Positions 46,170 through 57,766 of a stretch of 64,000 nucleotides of DNA are shown one piece after another. How positions within the stretch are numbered: the stretch's first letter is position 1; each line of letters begins with the position of its first letter. Both the position numbers and the translations under genes were made by a program. Source of the DNA: Sweltsa coloradensis (lineage: Eukaryota > Arthropoda > Insecta > Plecoptera > Chloroperlidae). Under the pieces are notes generated by a model. The model saw nothing but the letters and a program-made list of their open reading frames with translations, made no database searches and had not been told where the DNA came from. Location of the stretch: contig JAMZAV010000779.1 in assembly GCA_024449915.1 (NCBI GenBank), forward strand, positions 1 to 64,000, read 5' to 3'.

Positions 46170-47885
46170 TAGTGATGACGACGATTAATCGTTAACCGGT
46201 TAAGAACTGGTTAATTTTTGTAACTGGTTACGTGAACATTAACCGGATAATTTATTGGCGATCTAATGTGAAATTTCTTTCTTTGTATTTACCGCGTGCG
46301 AGATAAAAAGAACCGACCTTGGCCCTGTTGTTATTTACTGGTCCGAATGCCGCCCGCTTTGACAGCTCAACACGTGCCGCCGACCACTTGGGTAATGCAG
46401 TCCCTTTCCTCCCCCCTCATTAGCAGCAGTCTGGCAATGTGAGAAGGTTGAGTGGCTCTTCGTTTGCCCCCCCCCCCCCCCTCCCACCCATTCGATCGTA
46501 GTATTTCAGCACTGCCGACAAACGCAACCCGATACTTGACCTGGCCTACCCACTCCAATACCGCCCTCTTTTCCCGACGAGCTTGAATGAGCGTGATTCA
46601 AGTACATGTTTCATGTTTTTATGCCATGTGATCATTTTATTGTACGTATGTGACAAAATCGACTGCAGTCTTCAGTAACCAGCCTCAGTTTCACAAGTGT
46701 TGTATTGACAGCATCATTGATTAAAATCAATGATCTAGCAATTATTATCGCGTAAGAAAAACACGGCACTTGTGGAGAGTGCAACCACAGATAATAGAGT
46801 ACACCAAGTAGTGTGCTCTGTTATCTGTGGTGCAACATTGGTTGTGTCTGAGCTGGCCGGCCGGCCGAGCCGTGTCCATCACTGGCAGCACGAGTGGGAA
46901 AGGAGGGGTAACCGGTCTCCTAGGCAGCGGGCGGGGTGGGGAAGTGAACCTTCACAAAAGATCGCGCTCTCTGGCTTCTTCGTCGGTCAGTGTTCAAAAG
47001 GCGAAAATGTTGCATGCCTTAGCTTAGGGTAAATTTAACATTGAGAAAACACAAACATTTTGGAAACGATGGATGCGGGAATTTTTAACATTGTGTAATT
47101 TGGGACTTTTGCAAAATCTTTTCAAATATAGCCATCATGGCGGGAAAACGGACGATGCGGGAACAATCCATAGGGGTTTTACTTTACTGCATTTTATTTC
47201 CTACGTAATAAACTTGGCGTGTGCACATTGAATTGAGATAAAAAAGATTAAAATGTTGTTTGTAGTTTATTTTTACGTCTGAAAGATTTGATGGAATTTC
47301 CAGCTGCTCAAAATTGTTGTTTCCGCTCGTGCGATTATTTTCAAGGAACAGATAACACACAGAATAAATACCGCTCCCCTTCCCGCGCGGGGTCGGCCGC
47401 CTAGATGTCGTGTAAACATTGCTGGCTAAACTACACTCGTCTTTGACAGTCTTTGTGAAGGTGAAGGTCGTTCTCTGTGAAGTACGATTTCAGCATGTTT
47501 CAAAGATTCCCTACGGCGTTATTTAAGTGTCCAATATTTATTACGTGACACTGACAGCATTCAGAGATAAAATACGTAGGGGCGAAATGAACTGATTACG
47601 TACCTAAGTTCGGCATGAGAGGGGGGGGGGCACTGAGATAGCGACGAGGCAAGAGACCTTGAGCTGCCTACGATCCGATATCGGTGACACTACACAGATG
47701 TGCCACATAAGCAATTTCGTAATCAGTGCTTGATGTTACTCCCGGTTACTCCCGCTTGCGATTGCACAACACGAAGCGAGCGCCGATAATGTGTGATTTA
47801 CGCGTTTTTGAAAATTAACCGGTTAATAACCGGTTTTTACAACCGATTAACCGGTTAAGAGAAACCTTAACCGTCGTCATCACTA
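46170..47885. mobile_element. hAT-like element in intron 9, TSD GTTCTAAG
   Basis: 1716 bp, starting TAGTGATGACGACGATTAA and ending CGTCGTCATCACTA, with AACCGGTTAA words near both ends. It is flanked by exact GTTCTAAG at 46162-46169 and 47886-47893. A CACAGATAA hairpin lies at about 46783-46833. No transposase was recognised. Confidence 0.9.
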
Positions 47886-48327
47886 GTTCTAAGATGAACC
47901 GTTTTCTCTGTATAGGTAGCGTCTTATTCATAAGAGTACGGAAGGACCTAGCTTTTGATAATTTTGATTTTCTCCGGTACCCGTTACCCAATTTTGCTTT
48001 CCATATTCAAAAGTGATAAATAATAAGCGATATCAAAGTGCATTCCACGTTTGAAACTTCTCAGTTGTAGCGTTTTCTTTAAATGATTTATTTTTTAAAG
48101 TTCAGATATGTTTTTTGTCATTTTTGGGCACATGGTCCTCCCCAAATTTAGCCCTTTGTGTTTTGGACGGTAGATATTTATAATGGTTAAGAGCATGTTT
48201 AATTTCAAGTTTGTACAAATTACCACGCCTTAGTAATTACGTGGTTTGATTATCATCCAAATTTTGATTTTCTCCGGTCCCTGTTACCCGATTTTGGTTT
48301 TGAAAGCAAAAGGCACTGCGTCTGAGG

Positions 48328-50002
48328 CAGGGGCGTAACTAGGGTACTAATATTACCCGGGTAAGATGCGGTGGAAGGGACTTCAAGGAAAGTAGCAGGG
48401 GGGCTTGGGGGGCGAGCCCCCCAACTACAGCGCCGCAGGCGATTTTTTGAAAATTTGGGTTTTTAGAGTGATTTCTGAGCGTTTCAGATAAATTACCGGA
48501 CTGAATGCAAAAGTGAAATAATTTCGTTTATGTAGTGCAAAAAACAGAAAACACCCAAATCTTCGATGTCAGTAGAGGGTTCTGGGACAAACAAATAGTC
48601 AGTCTTTTTACTTACCAAATAATTAACAAATCGTTAAAATCAAACCTTGAAAAATAATTTTTTATTTTTAACAACTTTAGTAGGCGAAGATTAATATTTC
48701 ATCTAGGATAAGTTATAGTTTAACTTTAATTTATTGTTATTATCAAAACAAACTAAACGTATACTTTGATTGAAAATAGTTAAAAATAATTTAAAGTACT
48801 TACAAATAAATATACATATTACTATAAGGTAGGCCTACAAGATAAGCCATGCTTGCCTTGAACACTCAAAAATGTTGTTGATGAAAAAAATGTATAGTTA
48901 TAGTGATGATGAATTAAAATGCATGGTCTGACTTACGTTCTGATGACGTTCTGAGTCTGATTTAGTTAGTTAGTTATTAGGGTTTAAGGGCACACAACAC
49001 TAAGGTTATTAGTGGGTGTGTGTGTGTGATGTGATGTGTGTGATGTGTTTTAGAGTGTGTGAATTAGGAATAAACGTAGGAACACATGTAGATTCAAACG
49101 AGATTTCCGGTTTGTTTGCGATTTCTCCTTGTTCTTGTACTTTTGTTGTCCTATCTTGAGTTTCATCGTGGCGATTATTTTGAGACTGTAGTAAACTTTG
49201 CACATGATTTTTTAATAACAAATGAGTCTAGAAAACTTTGAGTTTTTTGTCTCTTCATGTTTATCTTTTATGTACTATAAAAAAGTGGACACAAATCACA
49301 CATTAACATATTTACAAAAACCGAAAAGCGCAAAAAAGTCGTAGGACCTACTTGTTTTAATCACTATATTGTTTAGTTTGTAGCACTCGTGATTGTACGT
49401 AACCTTACTAATGGGAAAAAACTGCGCTAACAACACAATTAAAATTGAACATCCACAAACTGTAGTATTTCAATACGTAGCCATGAGCCCACACACGTAA
49501 AGTATTTCACAAAACAGTCACTTAATTCACATACGTGGAAACAAATAATTCGATATGAAACACTCACTGTTGAACATCTACATAATGTAGCTAGACTTCC
49601 GACACTGTCAATCCTTGTAAGGTCAAGACAAGACTGAAACGAAGCGAAAATGAGCAAAATAACGGTCGTCAACCCCATATTGTCAAGTGAGTGTCAGTGT
49701 CTGTATTTCCAGGAATCGAGCTTGTTTGAGATGAATGGCATGCACTGACCATTGACCAATCCACCCCCTCCTCCCCCGCCCCATGACACCTGCACACCAC
49801 GTGCGATCCTATATTACCTCCAGACACCAACCCTTCGCTTTTGAGTTGTCGAGAACAAACAAAAAAGTCCTCGGTTGATTTTTTGCGACATTTTTGCGGT
49901 TGGTCCTGGTGAAATATTGTAATCATTGTATTGTAGGCTAGTTACGTAGGGAATTTTTACCCGGGTATTTACCCGGGTTACCGATGCCTAGTTACGCCGG
50001 TG
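48328..50002. mobile_element. hAT-like element in intron 9, TSD GTCTGAGG
   Basis: 1675 bp, starting CAGGGGCGTAACTAGGG and ending CCTAGTTACGCCGGTG, with TTACCCGGGTAA words at both ends. It is flanked by exact GTCTGAGG at 48320-48327 and 50003-50010. A TG-rich run lies near 49015-49045. No transposase was recognised. Confidence 0.92.
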
Positions 50003-50010
50003 GTCTGAGG

Positions 50011-51605
50011 TACATCTAAGTGTGGTCCAAATTTCATAGTTTTAAGATTTACCATTTTCTCTGTAGGGCTCAATATAGCTCTGAGGAGAATTAAGTCACT
50101 ATCCACTAGCCAGCCAGCCAGCCGGAAGTTTTTCGAGGATGTTCAGACACTTTTTAACACAGAACGGGTTATCGGATCGTTTTTTTTTTTTTTTGGTAGG
50201 TCATGGACCACATATCTGGTCATATACTGAGTTTCAAGATTGTAAATCTTTCGGGGCGGCATGTGCAGATAGCTGAAACCCCCCAACTCGGGTAGCTGTA
50301 TACAGAGCCGCGAGCTCGTTGTCGCCTAAGCAGTCGCGTGCTCTTGGCTGCGGGCGACGACCGTCGCCCTAGATGATTGCTGATGATAAGGCTTAAAAAA
50401 CATGTTACAAGTCGATTCATTTGAAAGCCTTGATGAATTAACATCCCATCAATATCAAGCACCGAAAATAAGACTATCAATTACTGTCGCAAAAAACATT
50501 CTATATCGTGATATCGATTAAAATTTTTAAATTACAATATCGTAAAAATGGGGCCGATATCGATATTGAAAAAAATATCGTTGAACATCACTACCAATTA
50601 GTCACCTTATATCCAGATCTTGAGGCGCAAATAATCTTCGCTATTAAAGCAGGATAACTTATCAGTTATCACTAATGATAATAATTAATAATAATTGACA
50701 AAAGCCATACCAATTTTCATTTTTCATTGTTTAAAAAAAAATCTGTAATGTTATTGGCATTGCATAACTTTTGTGCTTACCATAGTTTTCTATTTGTTCT
50801 TTGTTTTTTATTAATTTTTGCACCTTTGTAGGCCTATTTAGGGTTTTTAAATGTTTGTTGATATAATATGTTTTGGTATATATAGTATTTAATTGATTTG
50901 TATTCCAATGCCTTCATCACACTTGTGGAGCTTGCTCTGTTGTTGGTGACGTTATTATTTTAATTATTTTTTAACTATGATTTTGATAATATTTTCTACT
51001 TGGGACTTCGGGATAACCGTGTTGCATGCTCCAAATGTCTTGTTGTTGTCAAACACTTCTATAGGCCTACTTGGAGATTATTCCCTCTCCAAGAAGTTTC
51101 AAAGTTACTGTAGGCCTACCTTTTATTTTATTCATGCTAACCTAGTAGGCCTACATTATAAATAAAAAAATTAATTAATATTTTTTTTACCCAGACTAAA
51201 GTATAGTAAAACAAGTATTCCATTTTTTTAGAAATCATATTATGCTATGGTCTACAACTACTGTTTATGACTATGACATTTCATTTGTAGGTAGGGCCTA
51301 TATAGCTTCAGAGACCCCAAAACTACATAGGCCTAGGCAAAATTTTCTTTACAGTTTTAATAATGTAATTCTCTGAAGTGTGTGTGGAAATAGCCAAATA
51401 TTGGGATTGTGCCAATTTTTTAGACACTGTTATTGTTGATTTAAAATTTTAACGTAAAAAGTCAGATTCAGATCAAAAACTTACTTCTTGAAAAATCACT
51501 CAACCTGTCACTGAGTGTGTCTGAGAACAAACCAATGTGATGAAAGTCACTATGAACCAGGAAGACTTGTTTGCTGGTAGTTTAGCAAGCTGGTTTGTCT
51601 TTTAG
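50011..51605. other. last part of PC intron 9
   Basis: Continues duplication unit 2 (ACATCTAAG.GTGGTCCAA). ATATCGATATTG words and GTTGAACATCACTA near 50590 resemble a hAT end without a partner. No gene. Confidence 0.4.
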
Positions 51606-51804
51606 GTACCGGTGCGGTGACTGGATTCCGAGATGTAATCAAGAACGAGGGCCCTGAGGGCTTTGCTAGGGCAGTACGTGCACACAAGGGACTACTGCTG
51701 TCTGATACAACTTTCCGAGACGCAAACCAGTCTCTTCTTGCTTCGCGCGTTAGGACTATCGACATGCTCAAGATATGTCCCTTTGTGTCCAACAATCTTA
51801 GCAG
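51606..51804 (+). CDS. PC: PC coding exon 10: start of carboxyltransferase
   Basis: Residues 531-596 plus two bases. [20 protein letters not shown] and [20 protein letters not shown] open the carboxyltransferase TIM barrel. Asp569 (metal ligand) and Gln572 (pyruvate contact) are present, matched by homology to bacterial PC. The motif reads [20 protein letters not shown] is the near-universal form, so His571 is replaced by Asn. Acceptor CTTTTAG, donor GTCTGT, phase 2. Confidence 0.95.
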
Positions 51805-52287
51805 GTCTGTGGCTGATCAATATTTTATTTTTTGACTTCTGCACATAGCTGCTATTTCATTTACTTATATGTTTACATTCTTAGAGTATTCTAACATGGT
51901 ATTCAATTAGTATACAGTATAGTATAGTATATTATATTTATTAGCCTCTTTTGGTTCATATATACATTCACATAATATATAAATGAGTTGAACATTTGAG
52001 TTGTCAGATTATTAATATTTATAATAATGAGATAAACCAGATAAAACATAATATGACATAATAACATAATTTAAATTATAAAAAATTATAAATTGGGAGT
52101 AACATTAAAAATCCATCAGTAACCTTTGTTTAATTTAGATTTGATTTTGAGAAGCCAATTTAAACTCCTCCACTGAATAAAAACATCTTTCCATGAGAAA
52201 CAATTTAATTTTTTTCTTAAATTTAATATGATCATTAAGGTTTTTATATTCTGATGGAATGGAGTTATAAAGGTTAAAAAATTATTA
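51805..52287. other. first part of PC intron 10
   Basis: AT-rich; no gene or repeat recognised. Confidence 0.4.
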
Positions 52288-53109
52288 TTGAAGAGAAATT
52301 ATAACATTGACGGGATGTTTCGTCGCGTCGTGGTGGTGAATAATTTACATTATTATTCCTTACTTCCCGACGTAGCGTCATCACTGTGGATGACATTTTC
52401 AAGGGACTGCTGTTCTTTCGTTTGTTTGCATCTGTTGCAAACGTTCACTTCTTCTTGGAACTGCAAGGATAGCGGTGGACGGCTCTATTTGTTGTTGTTG
52501 TTGTTGTGGTGGAGGTGGAGGTGGCGGAGGTGGTGGTGGTGGTGTAGGTTGGTCTTGTGGATGACGATGGTATTGATTCTGTTGTTGATCCGGTGGTAGT
52601 TCTTGGTTTAGATGCATTTTCTCCGCTGAGAGGTGATTAATCAAATTAATGGCAGGAACCCACAAATCACTAAGTTTGTAACCACCTTCATTTCCATTTT
52701 TATTGTTAGGCGTTTTTGAAATTTCAATTGACTCCCTTATGAGCCTTGGCCAGGAAGCAAATTAAGCAAATGGAGAAAATGCATCCAAACCAAGAACTAG
52801 ATCAACAACAGCATCATCTTCATCTACAAGACCAACCGACACCACCACCACAACAACAACAACAACAACAAATAGAGCCGTCCACCGCTATCCTTGCAGT
52901 TCCAAGAAGAAGTGAACGTTTGCAACAGAGGCAAACAAACAAAAGAACAGCAGTCCCTTGAAAATGTCATCCACAGTGATGACGCTACTTGGGGAAGTAA
53001 GGAATAATGTAAATTATTCACCACCACGACGCGACAAAACATCTCGTCAATGTTATAATTGCTCTTCAATTATATCGGGTCGCAAAAGTATAACTTGTGA
53101 AATTATTAT
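52288..53109. mobile_element. foldback element, long copy with coding arms
   Basis: Arms 52288-52625 and 52770-53069 are reverse complements around a 144-nt loop. Each arm encodes, reading outward, a Gln/Pro-rich peptide ending IEPSTAILAVPRRSERLQQ and stopping after RTAVP (minus strand 52665-52399; plus strand 52746-52961). The basic PRRSERL tail resembles the end of LTR-retrotransposon pol; that is inference. The right end carries the same asymmetric extension (CGGGTCGCAAAAGTATAACT) and ATT run as the left end of the copy at 15225. Confidence 0.8.
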
Positions 53110-53424
53110 TATTATTATTATTAAACAATAGCCAATACCAATTAAACAAATTAATTCATGTATATCTTGACAAATCATGTTTGGGTAGATTTTTGTTCAA
53201 TTGAACGACATAATCAAAATAATTGCAAATGCATGATTGGCCCAGTTATTTTAAAAATGCGGGCATATGAAAATTGAAAAGAAGAAGATTGAGAACGAAA
53301 GGGCGAATCAAGAGTTACCAATAGCAATAGCGCTGAAGTAAGGAATAGGCATATTATGACAAATCATTTTCTTCTTGTATATAACTAGAGCTCAATAATT
53401 AATCATCTAATAAACTTGTTTTAG

Positions 53425-53607
53425 GCTCTATTCTTTGGAGAACTGGGGTGGCGCAAATTTCACCGTTTGTCTGCAGTTCTTGATGGAATGCCCATGGGAG
53501 CGGCTTGCGAAAATGCGGAAGCTGGTCCCGAACATTCCGTTTCAAATGTTGCTGCGAGGAACGAGTTGTATGGGCTACACAAACTACCCTGATAATGTAG
53601 TAGCCAA
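53425..53607 (+). CDS. PC: PC coding exon 11: carboxyltransferase core
   Basis: Residues 597-657 plus two bases. [35 protein letters not shown] and [10 protein letters not shown] follow the family order. Arg641 (pyruvate-binding) is kept. Several positions differ from the usual consensus: WGGANFTV for WGGATFDV and [10 protein letters not shown] for LLRGANAVGY. Acceptor TTTTAG, donor GTAAGC, phase 2. Confidence 0.95.
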
Positions 53608-53950
53608 GTAAGCATCTCACAATCATTCAAGGCAGTCCAGTGAGTGAGAGTATTTTATTTACTAGTTACAACTTATGAAATAGGGCCTGCTTGGTTCTTT
53701 TTATATCACACAATTTTATAAACTTGTGTAATGTAGCCTACGTATGTTAATACTAAATGTTCTTATTTATTTCAAATTGTTATATTATGGGAAAATTATT
53801 TGTATCCTGTATGAGTACAGTTGCTAATTGATGAGTGTAGTTCTATTGCCAACCTCGGAGAACAAACGTTTAATCAAAATAAGTTAAATAACACTTGAAT
53901 CTCTAAATTAGGCTAATGGAGGAAATACTTCTCTTCTTTTCATATGCCCA

Positions 53951-54650
53951 CAATTGACATTATTCATGTCATCATGTGTTTTCTAGTTAGCCAGTAGAGA
54001 TAGGACTCTTGTTCACTCCGATCCATGCCATTTGGCATTTTGTCCCGTTCAACCTTGATATATGTACATTGAAAAAGATGTTTCCTGTCTTGTTCGCCAG
54101 CTCCACACATCCGACAAACACTAGATTCAAAAATTCCAAATCCATAGAGGTGCTTTTCGAGCAGGTCATGTCCTGTTTGAAGCCAGAATTGAGCTGTTTA
54201 GCTATATTTCTACTCATGCACTTGCGTTTACCAGTCGTCCTCATTTTTGTGTATTCTTCCCACAGTTTATTCTGCCCATTCTCTTGCCATTCCTTACGGA
54301 CTACTTTGCATGTCAATGCATGCAGGTGAGATTTGAGAGATTTATGTGACAGATTTTTACTTTCTTGTTGCTTTTTGCTACCTTGTTTGGCTTGGTAGTC
54401 GGCCTTCTCATTACCATATATGCCACAGTGGGCGGTATCCATTGTAGCACAATTTTGTTCCCATCATTCTTGTGGCGTAGAATCTGTAGTTTACATTGTC
54501 TAATTTCGGGTTCTGTTTCCTCCTTATTTTCAATGGCTGTCTTGGAGTCCGATAGGATCACAATTTTCCGGTTTTTAGATTTTCTTAGTTTCAAAACTGT
54601 GTTTGATAAATATCGAGCATACAATATGGTTGGGTTGGGGGTCATTTATG
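53951..54650 (-). pseudogene. LINE RNase H fragment (family B), minus strand
   Basis: Read on the minus strand it gives PTILYARYLSNTVLKLRKS, IVILSDSKTAIE, then after frame breaks AHCGIYGNEKADYQAKQGSK and SHKSLKSHLHALTCK. The 3' end is CATATGAAAAGAAGAG. It is the same family as 28501-29160 and extends slightly further upstream. The last catalytic Asp motif and the SDS motif remain, but frameshifts near 54440 and 54200 disable it. A further 3' scrap of the family lies near 53268. Confidence 0.8.
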
Positions 54651-55083
54651 AGTACACCCTTAAAATCACCGTTTTCCGCTTTCTAAACCAGTTGCGAGAG
54701 AGTACTAATAAAAAATGCTTTTGTGAGCTACAAGCTACTGGACGTCACAAAACAACATGTTTTCCACGAATCCATGAAAACTTGGCTTCGATGTCTCTAT
54801 AATCGTTTGCACCTGAAGATAAATATATGTTAATATGAGTTTCCTGCTATATTTAACGCTGCAATAATACTCGTTGAGGCTAGCCTAGATGTCAAGTGAC
54901 TACACTTGTTGGCTGTTGCACAATGTTACCATTTTGTTAATTACCATAGCTTAAAAAGCATTATTATATCGCTGAACCCAAGCTTCCATGTTTCTTTGAT
55001 AGTTTCCAAAATAAAGATTTATAATCAATAATAAACAACAATATCATTTTCTTGTAATCTTGAGTGCGTAATAACAAACATTA

Positions 55084-55090
55084 TAATAAT

Positions 55091-55148
<58 letters not shown>

Positions 55149-55150
55149 TT
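55084..55150. repeat. (AAT)n microsatellite
   Basis: A long AAT run followed by AAGAGTCTTTATTTTCGACT. The order suggests the 3' tail of a minus-strand retroposon. The rest of 54651-55837 shows no gene. Confidence 0.85.
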
Positions 55151-55837
55151 AAAGAGTCTTTATTTTCGACTTGGCAAAGCTTAAGGCCATAAGACCTTTT
55201 GTTCTGCATGACCAAGAATACAGATAAAAACAGTACGCATACCTAGATGTAAATTTAAGTCAATTCATAAACTTCATATCAAATACAAGTAAATAAATTG
55301 AAAATATCAAAATTGACTGCCAAGGAGGCTTAGGTAATTCTTAATAAACTTCATATAAAATCCAAAGATATAAATTCAAAATATCAAAATTTGCCACCAC
55401 ATACACTTTTGTACTGTCAATCTCTATAGTTTCTCCAGCATATTCTCCTCTTGATCCGTCATTGTCCTTTCTTTCCAGCATCCACATTCTTTGACCTCTT
55501 AGGTAGTTCCGCCATTTTGAAGTCATCGTTTTACTGTCTGTTTGGGTTGGCATTCCTTCTGTTCAAGTGCTTTGGTTGGTAGGTCCTACTAAACTATCAA
55601 CATCAACAAGTCGAAAATATATCGTTCGGAATAGCAAGTTTGACCTCTCGATAACATCAATCACGCATTTCAAATGCAACGCCTACACTCGTGCTCGGAC
55701 CTCAGATTTTAAAACATCGTACAATCGAAATGAAAATAATATTAATAAAATAGTGCCTATGGAAGAACCCGTTCCAAACCGGATCCTGCTTCGTGCAAAT
55801 TGGTTCCGAATTTTTGAACCTAAAGTCATTCCTATGC

Positions 55838-56195
55838 AGAATAGAGCCTGAATTTAGAAATCATGTGCACTAGCAGTAAACTCTATTTCTCAATTCTCAG
55901 CACTACTTGCAGTGTTATTAGGGTGTTACGTCAATCGGAAAGTTCCAACACTTGCATCTCGAATTAGATTTGAAATCATTATAAGCATCAATTTATTAAA
56001 TGCAGATAGTCTAACTCTAAATGATAATAGCCTACTAATTAGGCGAGTTCAAATAATAGAACAGTTTTCTTATTATTGTTCTTGTATTATTGTTCTATTA
56101 TTCGAACTCGAAATATTCTCATGTTTGAATACTTCATCACTAGTTGATTCGTATTCGTTTTGAAGTAAAAATCTGTTGTTCGCACACCTCTAGCA
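55838..56195. repeat. dispersed repeat shared with 38572-38880
   Basis: Same order of shared words as the intron 7 copy. It has an extra inverted segment (GAGTTCAAATAATAGAACAG / TTGTTCTATTATTCGAACTC) at 56045-56108. It ends TTCGCACACCTCTA, a hAT-like terminus; no target duplication was identified. Confidence 0.75.
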
Positions 56196-56299
56196 AAAAA
56201 TTACGTGCAATCACTAATTTCATACTAATAAGAGTCATAAGATCCAAGGTTGTACTGTACAATCCACACTAGGCCTAAATGTTGCCCCATCTGTTGTAG

Positions 56300-56540
56300 A
56301 TTCTGTGATATGGCAGTCGAAACCGGCATCGACATCATCCGGGTGTTCGATGCGCTGAACTATCTTCCCAATCTAGAAGTGGGAATCAATGCTGCCAAAA
56401 ATGCAGGAGCTGTTGTGGAGGCAGCTATATGTTACACTGGGGACGTAACAGACGACTCGAGGCGAAAGCATGACCTGTTTTACTACTTGGACCTGGTCAA
56501 TGAAGTTACCAAGTTGGGGGCGCATGTCGTCTGCATCAAG
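56300..56540 (+). CDS. PC: PC coding exon 12: up to the carbamylated lysine
   Basis: Residues 658-738. MAVETGIDIIRVFDALNYLP, AGAVVEAAICYTGDVTDDSR and VCIK follow the family. The final residue, Lys738, corresponds to the carbamylated metal-ligand lysine of the carboxyltransferase site, so the CIK|DMAG motif is split by intron 12. Acceptor TTGTAG, donor GTATGT, phase 0. LINE-derived sequence begins within about six bases of the donor. Confidence 0.96.
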
Positions 56541-56541
56541 G

Positions 56542-57292
56542 TATGTAGACAATGTAGCATCTAGAATCAAGAGTGGTTGTTTTGTTCTGAGAAGATTAAA
56601 GAAGATTGTGGGCCCTCTCTCCCTTAAGCTTTCTTACCATGCCCTGATTCATTCCCATATTTCGTACGGTATTTTGTTCTGGGGAGCCTCGCCCCAGGCG
56701 AAACGAATTTTCATTCTACAAAAGCGAGCGGTTCGTATCATTGCTGGGGCCTCTAGACTGAGGTCGTGCAGAAGTTTATTTCCTGCCCTTAATATCCTTA
56801 CTCTTGCTTGCTCCCTTATTCATCAAGCAGCCATATTCGTCAACAATAATCCATCTCTCTTCCCCCAAAACTCTTCCATTCACTCCTACTCAACTCGTTC
56901 ATCAGCCAAAATCCATGTTCCTTCTCACAATACGTCCCTATATTCCAAAAGTCCTCACTATCTTTGCCTTACTATTTATAACAAAATTCCAACTTATATA
57001 AAAATGTTATCTTCACCAATATCTTTCAAAACCAAGCTCAAAGAATTCTTATTATCAAAATCTAATAATGAATTCTTTGATGACTAATTATAACATTGTT
57101 TTTCTTAACTTAGTTCAGATTTAGTATATTATTCTATTATTGAAATGTTTTCCATTAATTTCATATTTCATCATTATGTTTGTATATCATCATTTGTATC
57201 ACTAATTTTATGTATCATATTCGTTGACTATATTTGTACTATGTGTATAAACCAAAAAAAGTTGTATTAAATAAAATAAAATATGAATGTTC
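56542..57292 (+). pseudogene. Jockey-like LINE 3' end at start of intron 12
   Basis: From the base after the intron's first G, an open frame reads DNVASRIKSGCFVLRRL, SHISYGILFWGASPQAKR, IFILQKRAVRIIAGASRLRS, then HSYSTRSSAKIHVPSHN and ends at a stop at 57087. This is the complete tail of a Jockey-type RT, undamaged for about 180 codons. A 3' UTR ends AAATAAAATAAAAT near 57290. The copy is strongly 5'-truncated, typical of LINE insertion. It is on the same strand as PC. Confidence 0.85.
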
Positions 57293-57766
57293 AACATTTA
57301 TAATCAATTAAGTTCAATTCTACTGTAATACGTACTTGATATTTCTGTTGTTTTTTTCAATATGCTTTACCAATAATAATGTTTAATCGTTAAATACATT
57401 TCTCGTAATCCATTGAGCCCTTGTGAATGGATGTATGGATGTCAACAATAATTTCATAATATCAATAATATTGCTATTATTGTGATATAGGTTGCTGTAT
57501 CAATGTTACACATAATATTAATTGCTAGCGATATTGCAATATTTATCAGGAATCTGAATTTTGAATTTGATTTGAGTGCCAACCGAAAGTTACTGCCCTT
57601 CTTGACAGCAAGTTCAGTAGCGTGCACACATTTATATGGAGCAACGTCCGACTTTATATCTAAAATACCATTGTTAAATGTCAGTTTCATCCTTTGGAAC
57701 TTTGCTTCTCTTTTCTTAAGCTATAGGGAAACATCACGTGATGTCACAGCTAGTAGTCACGTGACC
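57293..57766. other. intron 12 spacer
   Basis: AT-rich; no gene. CACGTGATGTCAC and GTCACGTGAC near 57735-57763 are close to the outer edge of the inverted repeat that follows. Confidence 0.4.

Noticed and set aside
52399..52961. Two host genes for Gln/Pro-rich proteins
   Set aside because: They are the two arms of one foldback element, mirror images with no independent start signals.
52960..53060. Hammerhead ribozyme in the foldback element
   Set aside because: A TGATGA and a distant GAAAC were seen, but the core reads GTGATGA instead of CTGATGA. The segment GTCATC..GATGAC is better explained as a simple hairpin.
55567..55851. 94-codon gene in intron 11
   Set aside because: No motif; the frame runs toward a dispersed repeat and has composition like the surrounding non-coding DNA.
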